In this document: positions 22,012-32,532 of the stretch, piece by piece
Numbering within the stretch: position 1 is the stretch's first letter
How the letters are laid out: every line of letters begins with the position of its first letter
Assembly (NCBI GenBank): GCA_009760885.1
Contig: CM019716.1
Location: 8,626,438-8,690,437 of the forward strand
DNA length: 64,000 nt
From: Achatina immaculata
Taxonomy: Eukaryota; Mollusca; Gastropoda; Stylommatophora; Achatinidae
Direction of reading: 5' to 3'
The notes under the pieces: generated by a model
What the model saw: the letters and a program-made list of their open reading frames with translations, nothing else
Told to the model about the DNA's origin: nothing
Database searches by the model: none
Made by a program: the position numbers and the translations under genes

Positions 22012-22095
22012 AATGACAAGACTCTGCTTCAGCTAGCTCTTGAAAATGGCACTGAGAACATAATTAGAGTTGTGAGTGGTATTAGACCATCCATG
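22012..22095 (+). CDS. ankyrin-repeat host gene, exon c (28 codons)
   Basis: The acceptor is ACACTTTATTTTAG and the donor is ATG|GTGAGT. It is 84 nt, phase 0-0, and reads NDKTLLQLALENGTENIIRV then VSGIRPSM. 'KTLLQLALENGTENIIRVV' matches the ankyrin consensus (TPLHLAxxxGxxxIVxxL), continuing the repeat begun in exon b. A GT inside GTTGTGAGT could be an alternative donor but would change phase. The next in-phase exon is at 41423, after a 19 kb intron made almost entirely of mobile DNA. Confidence 0.85.
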
Positions 22096-22420
22096 GTGAG
22101 TTTATTGGAGTCATATTTCTGGTGTGTTAAGACATGAATGTTTTTGTTTCTATACATTCATTATAAATTGTCATTGATAGTATTGTCATAATTTTGCTTT
22201 TCATTGTTATGATGGTAAAAATATCTGAAAAGATAAAACTCATTCTTGTGGCAGTAAGAAATATAACAAATAATGAAAAATAGCATTTGTATTGTACTAA
22301 TAAATGTAACAAATGATAAAACATCACAGGGATAAGATAATCATCGAGATTTTGTTCTGATATTTTCTTTGAACTTATTTATTCACAGATCTGTCTGTAC
22401 TCTAAATTATAAAGACTATG
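22096..22420. other. intron start, nothing assigned
   Basis: AT-rich. No TE or exon seen. Confidence 0.35.
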
Positions 22421-22790
22421 AGGGGGTACAGAAAAGTTATCAGCCTGACCCATGTCCCAAAATCTGAATGTAATTTTGTCACCGTAGCTGAAAAAGAGTG
22501 TTATAGTTAAAGTGCCAGTTTTCAGGTTCATTGCACTAATCTTTTTACTATTTTTTTTTCCAGATCAATGATAGAACCTTGTCAATGAAAAGTGTTGAAT
22601 TTTCAGTATTGGAACTGTTCCAGCAGAAGGAAAATCCTAAGGAAATCCATGAGTGCATGCTGTAAACATTGAGCGACAAGTGTCCATCATACTCATCTGT
22701 GAAAAAGTGATGTGCTGAATTTCAGCATAGAGATTTTAAGACCAAAGATACAGCAAGATGTGGAAATCCTTCAATAATGTAAGCTCCAGA
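22421..22790 (+). mobile_element. mariner, subfamily 3, 5' portion only
   Basis: Starts with a mariner-type terminus (GAGGGGGTACAGAAAAGTTA). Its ORF begins KSVEFSVLELFQQKENPKEI followed by HECML and YSSVKK, CAEFQHRDFK, as in N-terminal mariner HTH regions. It stops near 22790 with no catalytic domain and no right terminus. Confidence 0.65.
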
Positions 22791-22829
22791 AATTGTTGAT
22801 CATGTTCATGATATATTTTATCTTGTCTT

Positions 22830-23050
22830 ATCTCTTTCCTCATATAGGACTTGATAGGGCCCACCAGTTTGCTTCACGCAATGGGATGTTTAAGGTTTCT
22901 GTGACTTCCTCCCTCTGTTTCCTACAATTCATAGCATGAATGTTTTCTGTGGTATACTGTCTGGTTATAGTCATGTAACATGGCCAGCCCAGTTGACTTG
23001 TTGTTTGTGGATGTTACTCCAGCCCTTGCCCTGATGGTTGTAATAGAATA
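22830..23050 (-). pseudogene. possible RT C-terminal fragment
   Basis: Minus-strand text with NWAGHVT and a basic GNRGRKSQ segment resembles the GHV.R...GKR.RG block near the C-terminus of non-LTR RTs. Short and stop-containing. Confidence 0.25.
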
Positions 23051-23062
23051 GGATAGGTAATT

Positions 23063-23750
23063 CACAATAATTAGTGTATAAGTATATAACTATACACAAA
23101 GCACTGCAGTAAAGCTGTGATACCAGATTGCATAAAATAGGAAAAAGTAGGAGCAGCTTTATTACTTAACGATTACAAAGTTGTGACATTTCGGCGTGAG
23201 CCTCAATCATACAAAAACATACAGGACGAAGAAATAGAGAGAGGAGATAAAGTATAGATTCAGTGAATACTGTTAAAAAAAAATTTTTTTTTAAAAAGAG
23301 AACTTAGCTGTAAATTGTAAGGTGTGACTTGTCCGGCGGCGTGTGTCAGGAATGGATTTAGTAGAATGTGGAGACTGTTTAAATAGAGACCTGTGATATG
23401 TGGTTGGTGGGTTGTAATTGGGGATGGTGGATGGGGAACCGGGGAGGGGAGAGAGAGTGATACAATATTGACCTAGCTGGGAGAAGTTGAAACAGATGAT
23501 TGGGGAAGAGGGATTGCAGAGTGATGCTGTGAGGAAGTTTGAAAAGTAAGAAGGGGTGGACTTAGTGGAGAGGTACTATAATGATTGAAGAGAATGTTAA
23601 GTGTAGCTAAACAGCGAGTTTAACCCATGTGGCTCTAGCGTCCCATAATTTTGAATGCAGCGGTTCTCAAGCGCCAGGCGAAACGTCACAACTTTGTAAT
23701 CATTAAGTAATAAAGCTGCTCGTACTTTTTCCTATTTTATGCATTCTAGA
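23063..23750 (+). mobile_element. Penelope-like insertion 3, perfect 10-bp TSD
   Basis: ATAGGTAATT is duplicated exactly at 23053-23062 and 23751-23760. It starts with CACAATAATTAGTGTATAAG and ends in TTTTTCCTATTTTATGCATT. About 65 bp at each end are inverted repeats (AAATAGGAAAAAGTAGGAGC on the left). The internal region is inverted relative to the 54598 copy. No coding capacity in 688 bp. This is the clearest example of the family because both ends and the target duplication are intact. Confidence 0.8.
23175..23216 (-). ncRNA. hammerhead-ribozyme-like motif (Penelope-like insertion 3)
   Basis: On the minus strand the sequence reads TTTTTGTATGATTGAGGCTC then ACGCCGAAATGTCACAAC. Stem I can form from TTGT and ACAA. 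Stem II is GGC-TCAC-GCC. GAAA is followed by TGTC in the place of stem III and the cleavage triplet. Departures are A for C3, one extra U within CUGAUGA, and C15.2 changed to U. Hammerheads are known in Penelope-like terminal repeats. Homology is likely and activity doubtful. Confidence 0.45.
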
Positions 23751-23760
23751 ATAGGTAATT

Positions 23761-24640
23761 GGGTTGGATAGAAATAAAATAGTAGTCTCTTCTATAGAAA
23801 ATTAATTTTGGATACTTATAGGCGTGTGCAGCTAGAAAATCTGTTGTAAAGTTTGCACGTATTTGTACTTATAGTGAATGAATTTGGAAGAGACACACAG
23901 AAAATAGGCAGACAGGGGAAAAGAAACAGTTGGAGACCAGCAGGAGAGAAGTTTCCAGAAGTGTAGGCAAGCAAGTTTTCCTTCAGAGTCAGTACCTTAG
24001 TTGGGTTCTAGATTGTAGCCTGTCTTTTGTAGGAATGCTTAGTATTGGTTAAATTTGTCCTTTTTAGGACGGTTTCTTCTGAATTCAGTTTTTTTGAGAG
24101 AGTATGAGATATTGTCTGTAGTAAGAAGTAAAAATGTCCTTCAACACCCTTGCCACGTGAGAGGTCATCCCATGGCGACGTCAAGTCACCCAAACACTAT
24201 TTCACATATTTGTGAACTCCATCAGTCTTTTCACACCACATCCATTTGGCAACATCTACCAACAAATGTGGTTTCATCAATAAATCTGTTCTACTGTAAA
24301 GTCCGGAGTTAGGTGATTATTGACTTATGTTTTGTATTACAACTGTGGAGTTAGAAGGATCAGTTAATTTTATTCATATAGTTCACAAGTCGTATATGAA
24401 CTCTGTTTAGTCATCCTGGGTTAGATGAAGGTGCATAGAGCATATCAATGTAACGAAGTGAGGCAAGTGTAACAGCTTCATGATGTCATGGAAGTTCCCC
24501 AAAACATACCATTTTAGTGGTGCAAACAACAGACCAGTCAAGTCAGAAGTCTGTCTATATTGTTAACTGGTCGTGCTAAGGTGGTTGTTGCACACTAAAA
24601 ATCTTCTTTATGATGTCTTTTCTGATTTAGTCTCTTCTTG
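23761..24640. other. unassigned intronic sequence
   Basis: No clear exon or TE. A + strand open stretch (24055-24312) and its minus counterpart have weak protein character only. The 24640 boundary is where minus-strand RT text begins. Confidence 0.3.
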
Positions 24641-25335
24641 TTATATTTAATATTCTTAAATATGTCTGTGTTGATGATTTTCCTTTTGTTTTTACCTGTT
24701 ACCATTAATTTTTTACATTGATAGCACAGAGCTAGGAGGAAGATTGAGTTGTACGGTGCTGTTTTTGCTTCATTTGTGATGTATGTTTTTTCAGTAAAGC
24801 TGTTATTTATTCAGTGACTTGATTTACTTTATCAGTTTTGGCATTTGTTTTCCTAGAGGATGGTATTGTTTTCTCTAGATATTTGAAATGCTTTAGTTGT
24901 TTCAAAGACTTATTGTCTAGGAAATCTTTCTTGGGATTTCTTCTCTGGCAATGTCATGATTTCCATTTTTTCAGCACTGATTTTCATGTTGTGATTTTCA
25001 CATGCTCTTCCTAAGTTATCTATATTCTGCTGTAGGTCTTTCTCTGATGTTGCTATAAGTGCTTGGTCATCAGCGAAAGGACATTCATTTGTGATCCACA
25101 TATTGGGTATGTTTTCTGAAAGATGTTGTCTGTTTATTGGCATTGTTTCTGGAGTTTGGCTGTCGGGCAGTTTTGTGATGGAATTTTTATTATGCATGTT
25201 GGCATCTTTGTAGATGTTGTCAGTGTATGTTATGAATAGTAAGGGATGCATTCCAGATTTTATGGTGAATGGTTCAAAGTGTTCAGCATTTATTCAAACT
25301 GTACACTGGCTGTTTTCATAAAGATTTTTGCTAGA
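24640..25335 (-). pseudogene. non-LTR reverse transcriptase fragment
   Basis: Minus-strand text contains a motif B remnant (GMHPLLFITYTDNIYKDA), motif C as CPFADDQALIATSEKDLQQN, then NLGRACENHNMKISAEKMEI. After a stop comes KQLKHFKYLEKTIPS, the region where an L-G/thumb block is expected. The open part is 24910-25251. It has no endonuclease and no motif A. It differs from families A to E by the FADDQALIA wording, so it is a separate lineage. Confidence 0.65.
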
Positions 25336-26044
25336 GTTGCTGATTAATTGATGTTAACATACATGTTAAAAATTTCTGCAATTAAATTTTTTAACACAAC
25401 GCCTACATGTGTTAATTAGAGAATACATGTGCAATGAACCTTGAAAATTAGTAAACAAAGTATTTGAGCACAAGCCTCTGTTTTGCCAGATTCTTATCTA
25501 AAGTTGCAGCACATAGCAAATTTACTGAAGACCAGGAAACTTATGGACAGTGAAGAGTTGATATTAGAATATTTCAAATGGTAGAAACAAGACACCATGT
25601 TACCCTGAGTCAGGTCAGTTCTGTGATAGAGTCTGGGGGATACTCTTTGATGCTCTAATATCTGCAGATTAGTAATCATTCAGATCAAACATATGACATC
25701 ATATGTGTCGAAAACACATGCTAGGGTAAAAAATGGACAAATTAAGAGTAGGCCTAAGCATTGTTTACAAACATTATCTCTGTGTTTTGTCTAAGTAAAG
25801 GTTGTATAAATGGCTGAATAAGAATTTATAATATAGGAATGATACATCACATATGTTATAACAAGTTCTGATGTCTGTCTTGTTTCAGACAAATTAAAAT
25901 GGAATAAAAAAAAAACAACTAATTTTAATGGAAAGTTCATTTTAAAAACTAGTGATACTATAGTGTGTAGATATTGGAAAAGTTTATCATAGCAGTTTAT
26001 CACTGAATTGTCACCTGTGATCAAAGCATCCATTTATCACTCAC
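25336..26044. other. unassigned intronic sequence
   Basis: AT-rich, with no recognisable element or exon. Confidence 0.35.
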
Positions 26045-27240
26045 TATGAACCATTCTGAATAGGCTCATAGATACAGTTGATACTGCAATGAGAGAAGAA
26101 CAAGCAGGATTTCAGAAAGGGAGAAACTGTCTCGATCATATCTTTCTCCCTCTCTCTCTCTGAACCTTAAGTGCCCAGGGCACATGGGGCTTCCGCAAGG
26201 GTTTTCCACAAATGCCTGTCTTTCGCCTTTTTTTCTGCTCTTGCCCAGGTGAGCCCTCTATTGCTCAACATCCTTTCTGTTGTTGATCATATCTTTACTC
26301 TAAGAATAATACTTGAAGAACATATTGAAAAGCAGAAACCATTGATACTGAACTTCATAGACTTAAAAAAGGCATTTGATAGCATACACAGAGATTCATT
26401 GTGGACAATTTTAAGATTATATGAAATACCATCTAAGATTATCAACATCATTAGAGATCTCTACAATGGATATCCTTGTCAACACAGAGGGGATGAGCGA
26501 ATGATTCCAGATTGAAACAGGAATGAAACAAGGATGTATATTATCTCCCTTGCTTTTTGGAATTGCCGTAAACTTTATAATGAAAAAATGCTGCACAGGA
26601 AAACGGGCATTGATTGATACATGGGACCCAACTAGAAGATCTTGATTTTACATTTGACATAACTCTTATCAGTGACAATTTGAATTTGATGCAAGAAAAA
26701 AATAGATACCCTATCTTCACTGGCTAGTAAAATAGGATTTGAAATTAACAAAGAAAAAAAACAAAAATAATGAAACTTCCCATTAATCAAGAAGGAAAAA
26801 TATAAGTAGAAGGAGCAGCTGAGAACTACACCAAATTTGCCTACCTCAACAGCTACATAAACTGGGATGGTGACACCAAAAAGGGAGTTAGAATTGCAAA
26901 AGCAGCATTGTCTTTCAAAAATCTTGAGAACATATGGAATTCAAAAGTTATAAGCACAAAAACCAAGTTAAGATTATTCAATTCAGATGTGATATCCAAC
27001 CTCATTTATGCATGTGAAAGCTGGAAAACAACTCAAGAAATGGACAACAAATTAGACTTTTTTTAAAACAAATGCCTAAGGAAAATACCTGGTATAAAAT
27101 GGAACAACACAGAGATAAGGCAGATAGCAAACAACAGCCTGTCTCATGGGTGATCAGAAAAAAGAGATGGACATATGTCAATCATGTGATGAGAAGAAAC
27201 AGTCAGAGACAGTTACCTCAGTGTTTGTGGTCAGTTCATT
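26045..27240 (+). mobile_element. RTE-like family C, second long copy with nested insert
   Basis: Parallels the copy at 16905: REEQAGFQKGRNCLDHIF, then after the nested insert LRIILEEHIEKQKPLILNF, motif A (FIDLKKAFDSIHRDSLW) and NIIRDLYNGYPCQH. Motif B decays to ETGMKQGCILSPLLFGIAV-like in a shifted frame, and motif C is lost (DFTFDITLI). The C-terminus VSWVIRKKRWTYVNHVMRRN is open at 27072-27260. Many frame breaks. It retains more 5' sequence than the other C copies. Confidence 0.8.
26146..26284 (-). mobile_element. 139-bp retro-insert with 12-bp TSD, family unknown
   Basis: GATCATATCTTT is repeated exactly at 26134-26145 and 26285-26296. The insert begins with CTCCCTCTCTCTCTCTGAAC, i.e. 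a (GAGA)n tail if read on the minus strand, and ends near CATCCTTTCTGTTGTT. This looks like a 5'-truncated minus-strand retrotransposon 3' end. It is not similar to families A, B, C or E. Confidence 0.75.
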
Positions 27241-27289
27241 GGCAAAGATTGGATTTTTAGTTGGTTGAACTCAGTGTTAAATATATTAA

Positions 27290-28160
27290 AGAGTGAAAAG
27301 TATTGAAAACTGCAGAGCACTTTTCATCTGTGGTAAGATCGTGGGGATTTTATGAGAAAGTGATGACTTTTGGCACAGACAGTGTGCATAATGTGCCAAC
27401 TACTTTAGAAATGTTGCCATTTCAGAATATGCCCTGTGCACCACACAGTCTTCATCTGTCTGTGAAGAAAGCATCTACAGAGTCTGGCTAAATGCTACAA
27501 AGTTGTGGGACACTTTATAGTCCTGCAAACAGTGTTGCAGCTGTGTCACTGACAAGAGATTCAGAATGTTCCAACATGTTGAAATTCATCCCTGCAGATG
27601 GTTGAATAACTGCATAACAACAAAGAAGCTTTGCTGAAAACTAGCACAGTCAGACCACAAGCACAGCATCACTATACCAACAGAGTCAAATTCTGATAAA
27701 ATGTTCCTGGTACAGAAGGTTCTCAATCTTTCTTGCTATGCTACAGAATTGCTAGGAAGAGAGCAGTGTGCTAGCTGCTCAGTAATTCTTCCAAAATTCT
27801 GCCACCTTGAAGTAGGAATGGTGGCATATGATGATGGTGACCATGCTGTCATATGTTTCAAGAATGCATTTTTGACCAGTCTTGAACAGCACAAACTGAA
27901 CTTCTCAAGGTTGAGAATTGTGACTGCGCTGGACTCTCATATCAAAAATTTTAAATGCTTGTGAAAGGACAAAATAACTGAGGTTGGAGTTGTGGAAAAT
28001 TCTTACCACCTTGATAATGATTAACATGCACTAGAAAAACTACCCCTAAAGAAAATGCAAATAAGTGACCTGTCATCAGACACTGAAGATGAGCCATTGA
28101 TGTCTCTCTTATCCTCCACAGCTGTTGGGTGATACAGATTTGAGCAGTAACTAACACTGA
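27290..28160 (+). pseudogene. hAT transposase (ZBED/Ac-like), central-to-C-terminal part
   Basis: The text FGTDSVHNVPTTLEMLPFQN followed by MPCAPHSLHLSVKK is the TDxAxN...C.AH.L.L block of hAT transposases. HKHSITIPTES, CYATELLGREQCASCSVILP and LEQHKLNFSRLRIVTALDS follow and match the later RNase H-like and dimerisation regions. The order is correct and the frames shift at least twice. The N-terminal BED zinc finger is not seen. The element seems to continue to a 3' terminus near 29897, with a large minisatellite inside. Confidence 0.75.
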
Positions 28161-28213
28161 GTTGGATCAATTACAGTGGTGGACTCTACATGAGGGCAAT
28201 AACCAGTTCTGGC

Positions 28214-29434
28214 TAAGTTAGCTATAAAATATTTGCACCCCCAGCCACTACTGTCTCTTATGCTAAGTTAACTAGAAAATATTTAGCATCCCCAGCCACT
28301 GCTGTCTCTTATGCTAAGTTAACTAGAAAATATTTACCATCCCCACCCACTACTATTTCTTGTGCTAAGTTAACTAGAAAATATTTACCATCCCCAGCCA
28401 CTACTATAACTTGTGCTAAGTTAACTAGAAAATATTTACCATCCCCAGCCACTACTATTTCTTGTGCTAAGTTAACTAGAAAATATTTACCATCCCCAGC
28501 CACTACTATTTCTTGTGCTAAGTTAACTAGAAAATATTTACCATCCCCAGCCACTACTATTTCTTGTGCTAAGTTAACTAGAAAATATTTACCATCCCCA
28601 GCCACTACTATAACTTGTGCTAAGTTAACTAGAAAATATTTACCATCCCCAGCCACTACTATAACTTGTGCTAAGTTAACTAGAAAATATTTACCATCCC
28701 CACCCACTACTATTTCTTGTGCTAAGTTAACTAGAAAATATTTACCATCCCCAGCCACTACTATAACTTGTACTAAGTTAACTAGAAAATATTTAGCATC
28801 CCCAGCCACTACTATAACTTGTGCTAAGTTAACTAGAAAATATTTAGCATCCCCTGCCACTACTATAACTTGTACTAAGTTAACTAGAAAATATTTACCA
28901 TCCCCTGCCACTACTATAACTTGTGCTAAGTTAACTAGAAAATATTTAGCATCCCCTGCCACTACTATAACTTGTACTAAGTTAACTAGAAAATATTTAG
29001 CATCCCCTGCCACTACTATAACTTGTACTAAGTTAACTAGAAAATATTTAGCATCCCCTGCCACTACTATAACTTGTACTAAGTTAACTAGAAAATATTT
29101 ACCATCCCCAGCCACTACTATCTCTTGTGCTAAGTTAACTAGAAAATATTTACCATCCCCAGCCACTACTATAACTTGTACTAAGTTAACTAGAAAATAT
29201 TTAGCATCCTCTGCCACTACTATAACTTGTACTAAGTTAACTAGAAAATATTTACCATCCCCAGCCACTACTATCTCTTGTGCTAAGTAAACTAGAAAAT
29301 ATTTAGCATCCAGAGCCACTACTATAACTTGTACTAAGTTAACTAGAAAATATTTAGCATCCCCTGCCACTACTATAACTTGTGCTAAGTTAACTAGAAA
29401 ATATTTACCATCCCCTGCCACCATTGTTTCTTGT
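28214..29434. repeat. 51-bp minisatellite, about 24 copies
   Basis: Units begin TAAGTTAACTAGAAAATATT then TACCATCCCCAGCCACTACT and ATTTCTTGTGC. Variants alternate at three places: ACCATCC/AGCATCC, CCAGCC/CCTGCC, and ATTTCT/ATAACT/ATCTCT. The order of variants is not random, which suggests block duplications. It lies between the hAT transposase remnant and the hAT-like 3' end. Because 51 is a multiple of three, the minus strand stays open for 389 codons of a 17-residue repeat. I regard that as incidental. Confidence 0.97.
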
Positions 29435-29897
29435 GAATGTTTATTTTCTGTATCCAGATATGTTGCTACTGAACACACACAAAAAATTATCCTTTGAGCT
29501 GATCAGCGTAAATAGACTGGTCTACTTAAACAGTTGGTTGAAAAAATAATGTAATAGTCAGAGAATTAGTTAATTTTTAATCTTCATTTCCATCATTGCA
29601 AAATTTTTTAAAAATCTTCTAGCTTTTGACCGATTAGTAATTCACTGTTAATTCAGTTATTTTTGTTACATAATATTATTAAATTAACTGGAAGAATTTA
29701 ATATATGCCAACAAGTGGTTATTAAAACTGTTTTATATTGGAAAGTAGCACTGAGGTATTTCTACTTTATAGAATGATGTTAATATGCTTGAAAGAAGTA
29801 GGTAAAATTTTGACTAATATGCAGTTAATTTACAATTAAAAATTGTAATCGTGTGATTAATCACAATTAAATTTTATAATTGAACAACAGCCCTAGT
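29435..29897 (+). mobile_element. probable 3' end of the hAT element
   Basis: AT-rich sequence with AATTAATCACAATTA-like text ends AATTGAACAACAGCCCTAG. hAT elements often end in CAGCCCT(G/A) preceded by AATTA-rich subterminal DNA, and the transposase remnant lies upstream in the same orientation. The left terminus was not found. Confidence 0.45.
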
Positions 29898-29904
29898 TTT
29901 TTGC

Positions 29905-30235
29905 ACAAGTTGATGAGATGTGCACTGACTCCATATTGTTGTAAGATTTTCCAGTTTATATCTGTCTCCTCTATCAAATGCTCTTTCTTAATCTACATGG
30001 GCTGTGTGCAGTATCTGATTGTATTGGACTGATTTTTCTGTAAATTGTCTTTGGAAAAAGATAACATCTATGCAGCTTCTATTTTTTTCTGAATCCTATC
30101 TGCGTTTCATTTAACTGTGGTTCAGTCATTTGACAAATTTTTGCTAAAATAATTGCTGAGACACTAGAGATATCCAGGGAACATGCATTGGGTTTATAAT
30201 TCATGAGCATCTGGACATGCATAAACTGTTGACAA
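29905..30235 (-). pseudogene. non-LTR reverse transcriptase fragment (region before motif A)
   Basis: Minus-strand frame: ILAKICQMTEPQLNETQIGF followed by RKKRS-like and, in a shifted frame, RSCIDVIFFQRQFTEKS and DXERAFDRGDRYKL. This is the IL..RI...TE..L...Q.GFRK.RSCID...F..RQ block with a degraded motif A. It is truncated at the hAT boundary. Confidence 0.6.
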
Positions 30236-30489
30236 AATGTTTGAATGCAAACAAGAAACAAAATAGAGTGGACAGATGAGGTTGATTTTTCAGCATTTTC
30301 AGCAGTCATTTTGATCCTTAACAACATATGTGGCATACTGATGGAAACTGAGACAGTGACCAATAAAGCAGGATTTCTCCTTACAAAAATGGGTTCCTAC
30401 TGGATTGATTGATTACATGTGGAGTACAGTTTATCTTAGAAATCTCTTCTTCTTGTTGCTGGTATTAACAATCACCTAGTTTTCTGTAT
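30236..30489. other. unassigned
   Basis: No recognised element. Confidence 0.3.
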
Positions 30490-31120
30490 TATACATCAAG
30501 AACACAACAAGACACCCAGGTTTCCAACTCCACAGAATAATACAAATACAACAACTCAACGTAACTTGACCGTCTTTCAACCAACAAACCGGTCAACAAT
30601 AAGGACTCCAACAAAACCCATCATCAGACTACACACATTTATTAACGGACAAGAAATGAGGGTGACAATCGTGAAGATGTATACGTAGCCATCAGGCTAA
30701 ACAAGAATTACATTTAACAGTGCCCGGCGAGAGAAGACTCTACGCCATATGGGCAAGAAAAACATATTACAATGATCTATACACAAAGAATCATACTTAC
30801 AATCTTACCAAAAACCTCAGCCCACACAGGGAAAATAAAAAAAAGAAACTAACTCTAACAACAAGGCTCTCTCTACCACATTTCTAGAGACAATCACACA
30901 GCTCGACAAAAACACGTCCACACAGTTCCACGTTCAAACCAAGACTCCCCTTAACGACGGGCTTTGCACACGGACTTTCCTAACGACGTGCTTTGCACAC
31001 GTACATGAGTTGTGGTCTACGCGAACACAACTGTTAGCAATACACAGATAGTCTCTGTACAGAATTGCTATTCTGTTACACCAAGGTTTTGTCCTGACTA
31101 GTTCAGCAGGATGATACACA
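30490..31120. other. AC-rich block, possible retroelement end
   Basis: Base composition changes to AC-rich (AACACAACAAGACACCCAGG; repeated TAACGACG...CTTTGCACACG at 30953 and 30981). The near-duplicate TTTGCACACG segments suggest a short internal duplication. The block might be the terminal part of an LTR or PLE element, but I found no matching partner or coding signal. Confidence 0.3.
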
Positions 31121-31195
31121 TGGTGTGGTGATGACAGACTCTCAAAGCAAGCTTTGCAAGATAGAGTGGAGTTTGCTATGTCATGACTAGGTTCA

Positions 31196-31530
31196 ACTCT
31201 TGGAAAAATCCAGTGTCACCAGGCAGACATAGATATATTGCCCAGGGCAAGCAGGAGTGAGAGGCAGTGAGGTAGCTGATTATGTTGCACATAACGCTTA
31301 TGCAACATGTATGATTCCTATGAATAGGACAGATATACTGGAGTCGGTGGCCAAAGAACTGGTGCAAGAGGAGGAAATGGCATATTTTGATAATATATAT
31401 CAACAGAGAGTGGTGGGAAAGAGAAGCTGGATGGTTGGCTGCTGAGGATGTGTCAGAATCAACAGCTGACTGGGACAGTTAGTGTTCATACTCTTTGGTA
31501 GTACAGAAATAGAGAGCAGACCATGTATGA
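31196..31530 (+). pseudogene. RNase H C-terminal piece of a non-LTR element, + strand
   Basis: The frame contains YCPGQAGVRGSEVADYVAHN, the P.HAGV.GNE.AD block of retrotransposon RNase H, with the active-site region GSEVAD. The piece continues open to 31445. The first half of a similar RNase H on the same strand is at 34310-34600, but the order is reversed, so they are separate fragments or a rearranged copy. Confidence 0.65.
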
Positions 31531-31549
31531 GTACACCCTGAGTGTGATG

Positions 31550-32530
31550 ATGCTACTTCCTAGATTCAAAGTTGTATTTCAGCCTGCCCAGGCAGTCTAT
31601 CAACCATCTCATTTCCATGCACACCCGCATGCCCTGGATAGAAGATTCACTTAATCATGTGAGCATCCCAACAGGTTTACCCATTCTCCCTAAATAAAAT
31701 TCTTCTCAATCTTCCTTAGCATGCTCAGTGAGTCCATCACAATAACACCATGAGACACTTCCTTATTCACCAGTCACTTGATTGCCACTGATACTGCCTC
31801 AGTCTCTATATGCATGCTAGATGTAGTGACTGCAAAGGCACCCAATCTCTTTGTCACAACTCTTCCATTGCAACAAGTGACAAAGCCCCATCATCTTATG
31901 CTTCCAGTAGTCACTGAGCCATCTGTGCATAATACCATATCTGAAGATCCATAGTGGATTAGCTCCAGAATCTAAAGTTCATTTGCTCCATGTACCCAAT
32001 CCTGACATTCATGACTAAGCCATGCAGCAGCCTGTGTTAACTGAGGTTGATCCTGTGCTAAAATCCAGTCCTGTCCTTGTGAAATCTTGCCCAGTCACAC
32101 ACTGCCATGATTGTATCTTCAGCCATCCAGGATCTTCCTCATTTAATGCATCTAAACCTGGCCATCTGAAGTACCTTGTGAAGAGGATAATTTTCAAGTC
32201 TTGTAACCCTGGTATACCTTGTATAACCCTTGTATGCCTTGACCTGTGTATGCTTGTGTCTCACTCTCACACTTGGCTTGTTAGGCAGATACTGCATGGC
32301 TGTCACTTTAGTATCTTTACTGCAACCCAAGATACTCTCATAACCTCTTTCTGTACATGCTCAAGTTTGGTCAACTGTGAATTAGACAGGATTAATAGAC
32401 GAAGACAAGTCCAAAACTGCCATCACCAACAATCTGGTGATTGAATTAACAAGAATAGAGTTTACTGTGGGAAATTTCTTTGCAGCTATAATCCTAGCTG
32501 TACCAGTCACCATTATGGCTTTTTGTGTTA
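31550..32530 (-). pseudogene. RT thumb and RNase H of a jockey/I-like element (3' part)
   Basis: The minus strand, reading from 32530 down: TQKAIMVTGTARIIAAKKFP, the LTKLEHVQKEVMRVSW-type RT-connection block, ILFTRYFRWPGLDALNEEDP, then RNase H as MVLCTDGSVTTGSIR (first Asp), SMHIETEAVSVAIK (Glu), GVIVMDSLSMLRKIEK (second Asp) and YPGHAGVHGNEMVD (His and last Asp). Order and active-site residues are recognisable despite frame changes. Its upstream RT continues at 33804-34150, beyond the mariner. Confidence 0.75.
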
Positions 32531-32532
32531 TA

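Noticed and set aside
22560..22700. TTCCAG acceptor followed by an open stretch (KSVEFSVLELF...)
   Set aside because: The text is the N-terminus of a mariner transposase, not an ankyrin exon, and a stop follows.
28309..29478. 389-codon open frame made of a 17-residue repeat on the minus strand
   Set aside because: It follows exactly from the 51-bp tandem repeat, whose period is a multiple of three. There is no conserved domain, splice context or start context.
30490..31120. AC-rich block considered as a solo LTR
   Set aside because: No TG...CA ends, target duplication or second copy could be shown.
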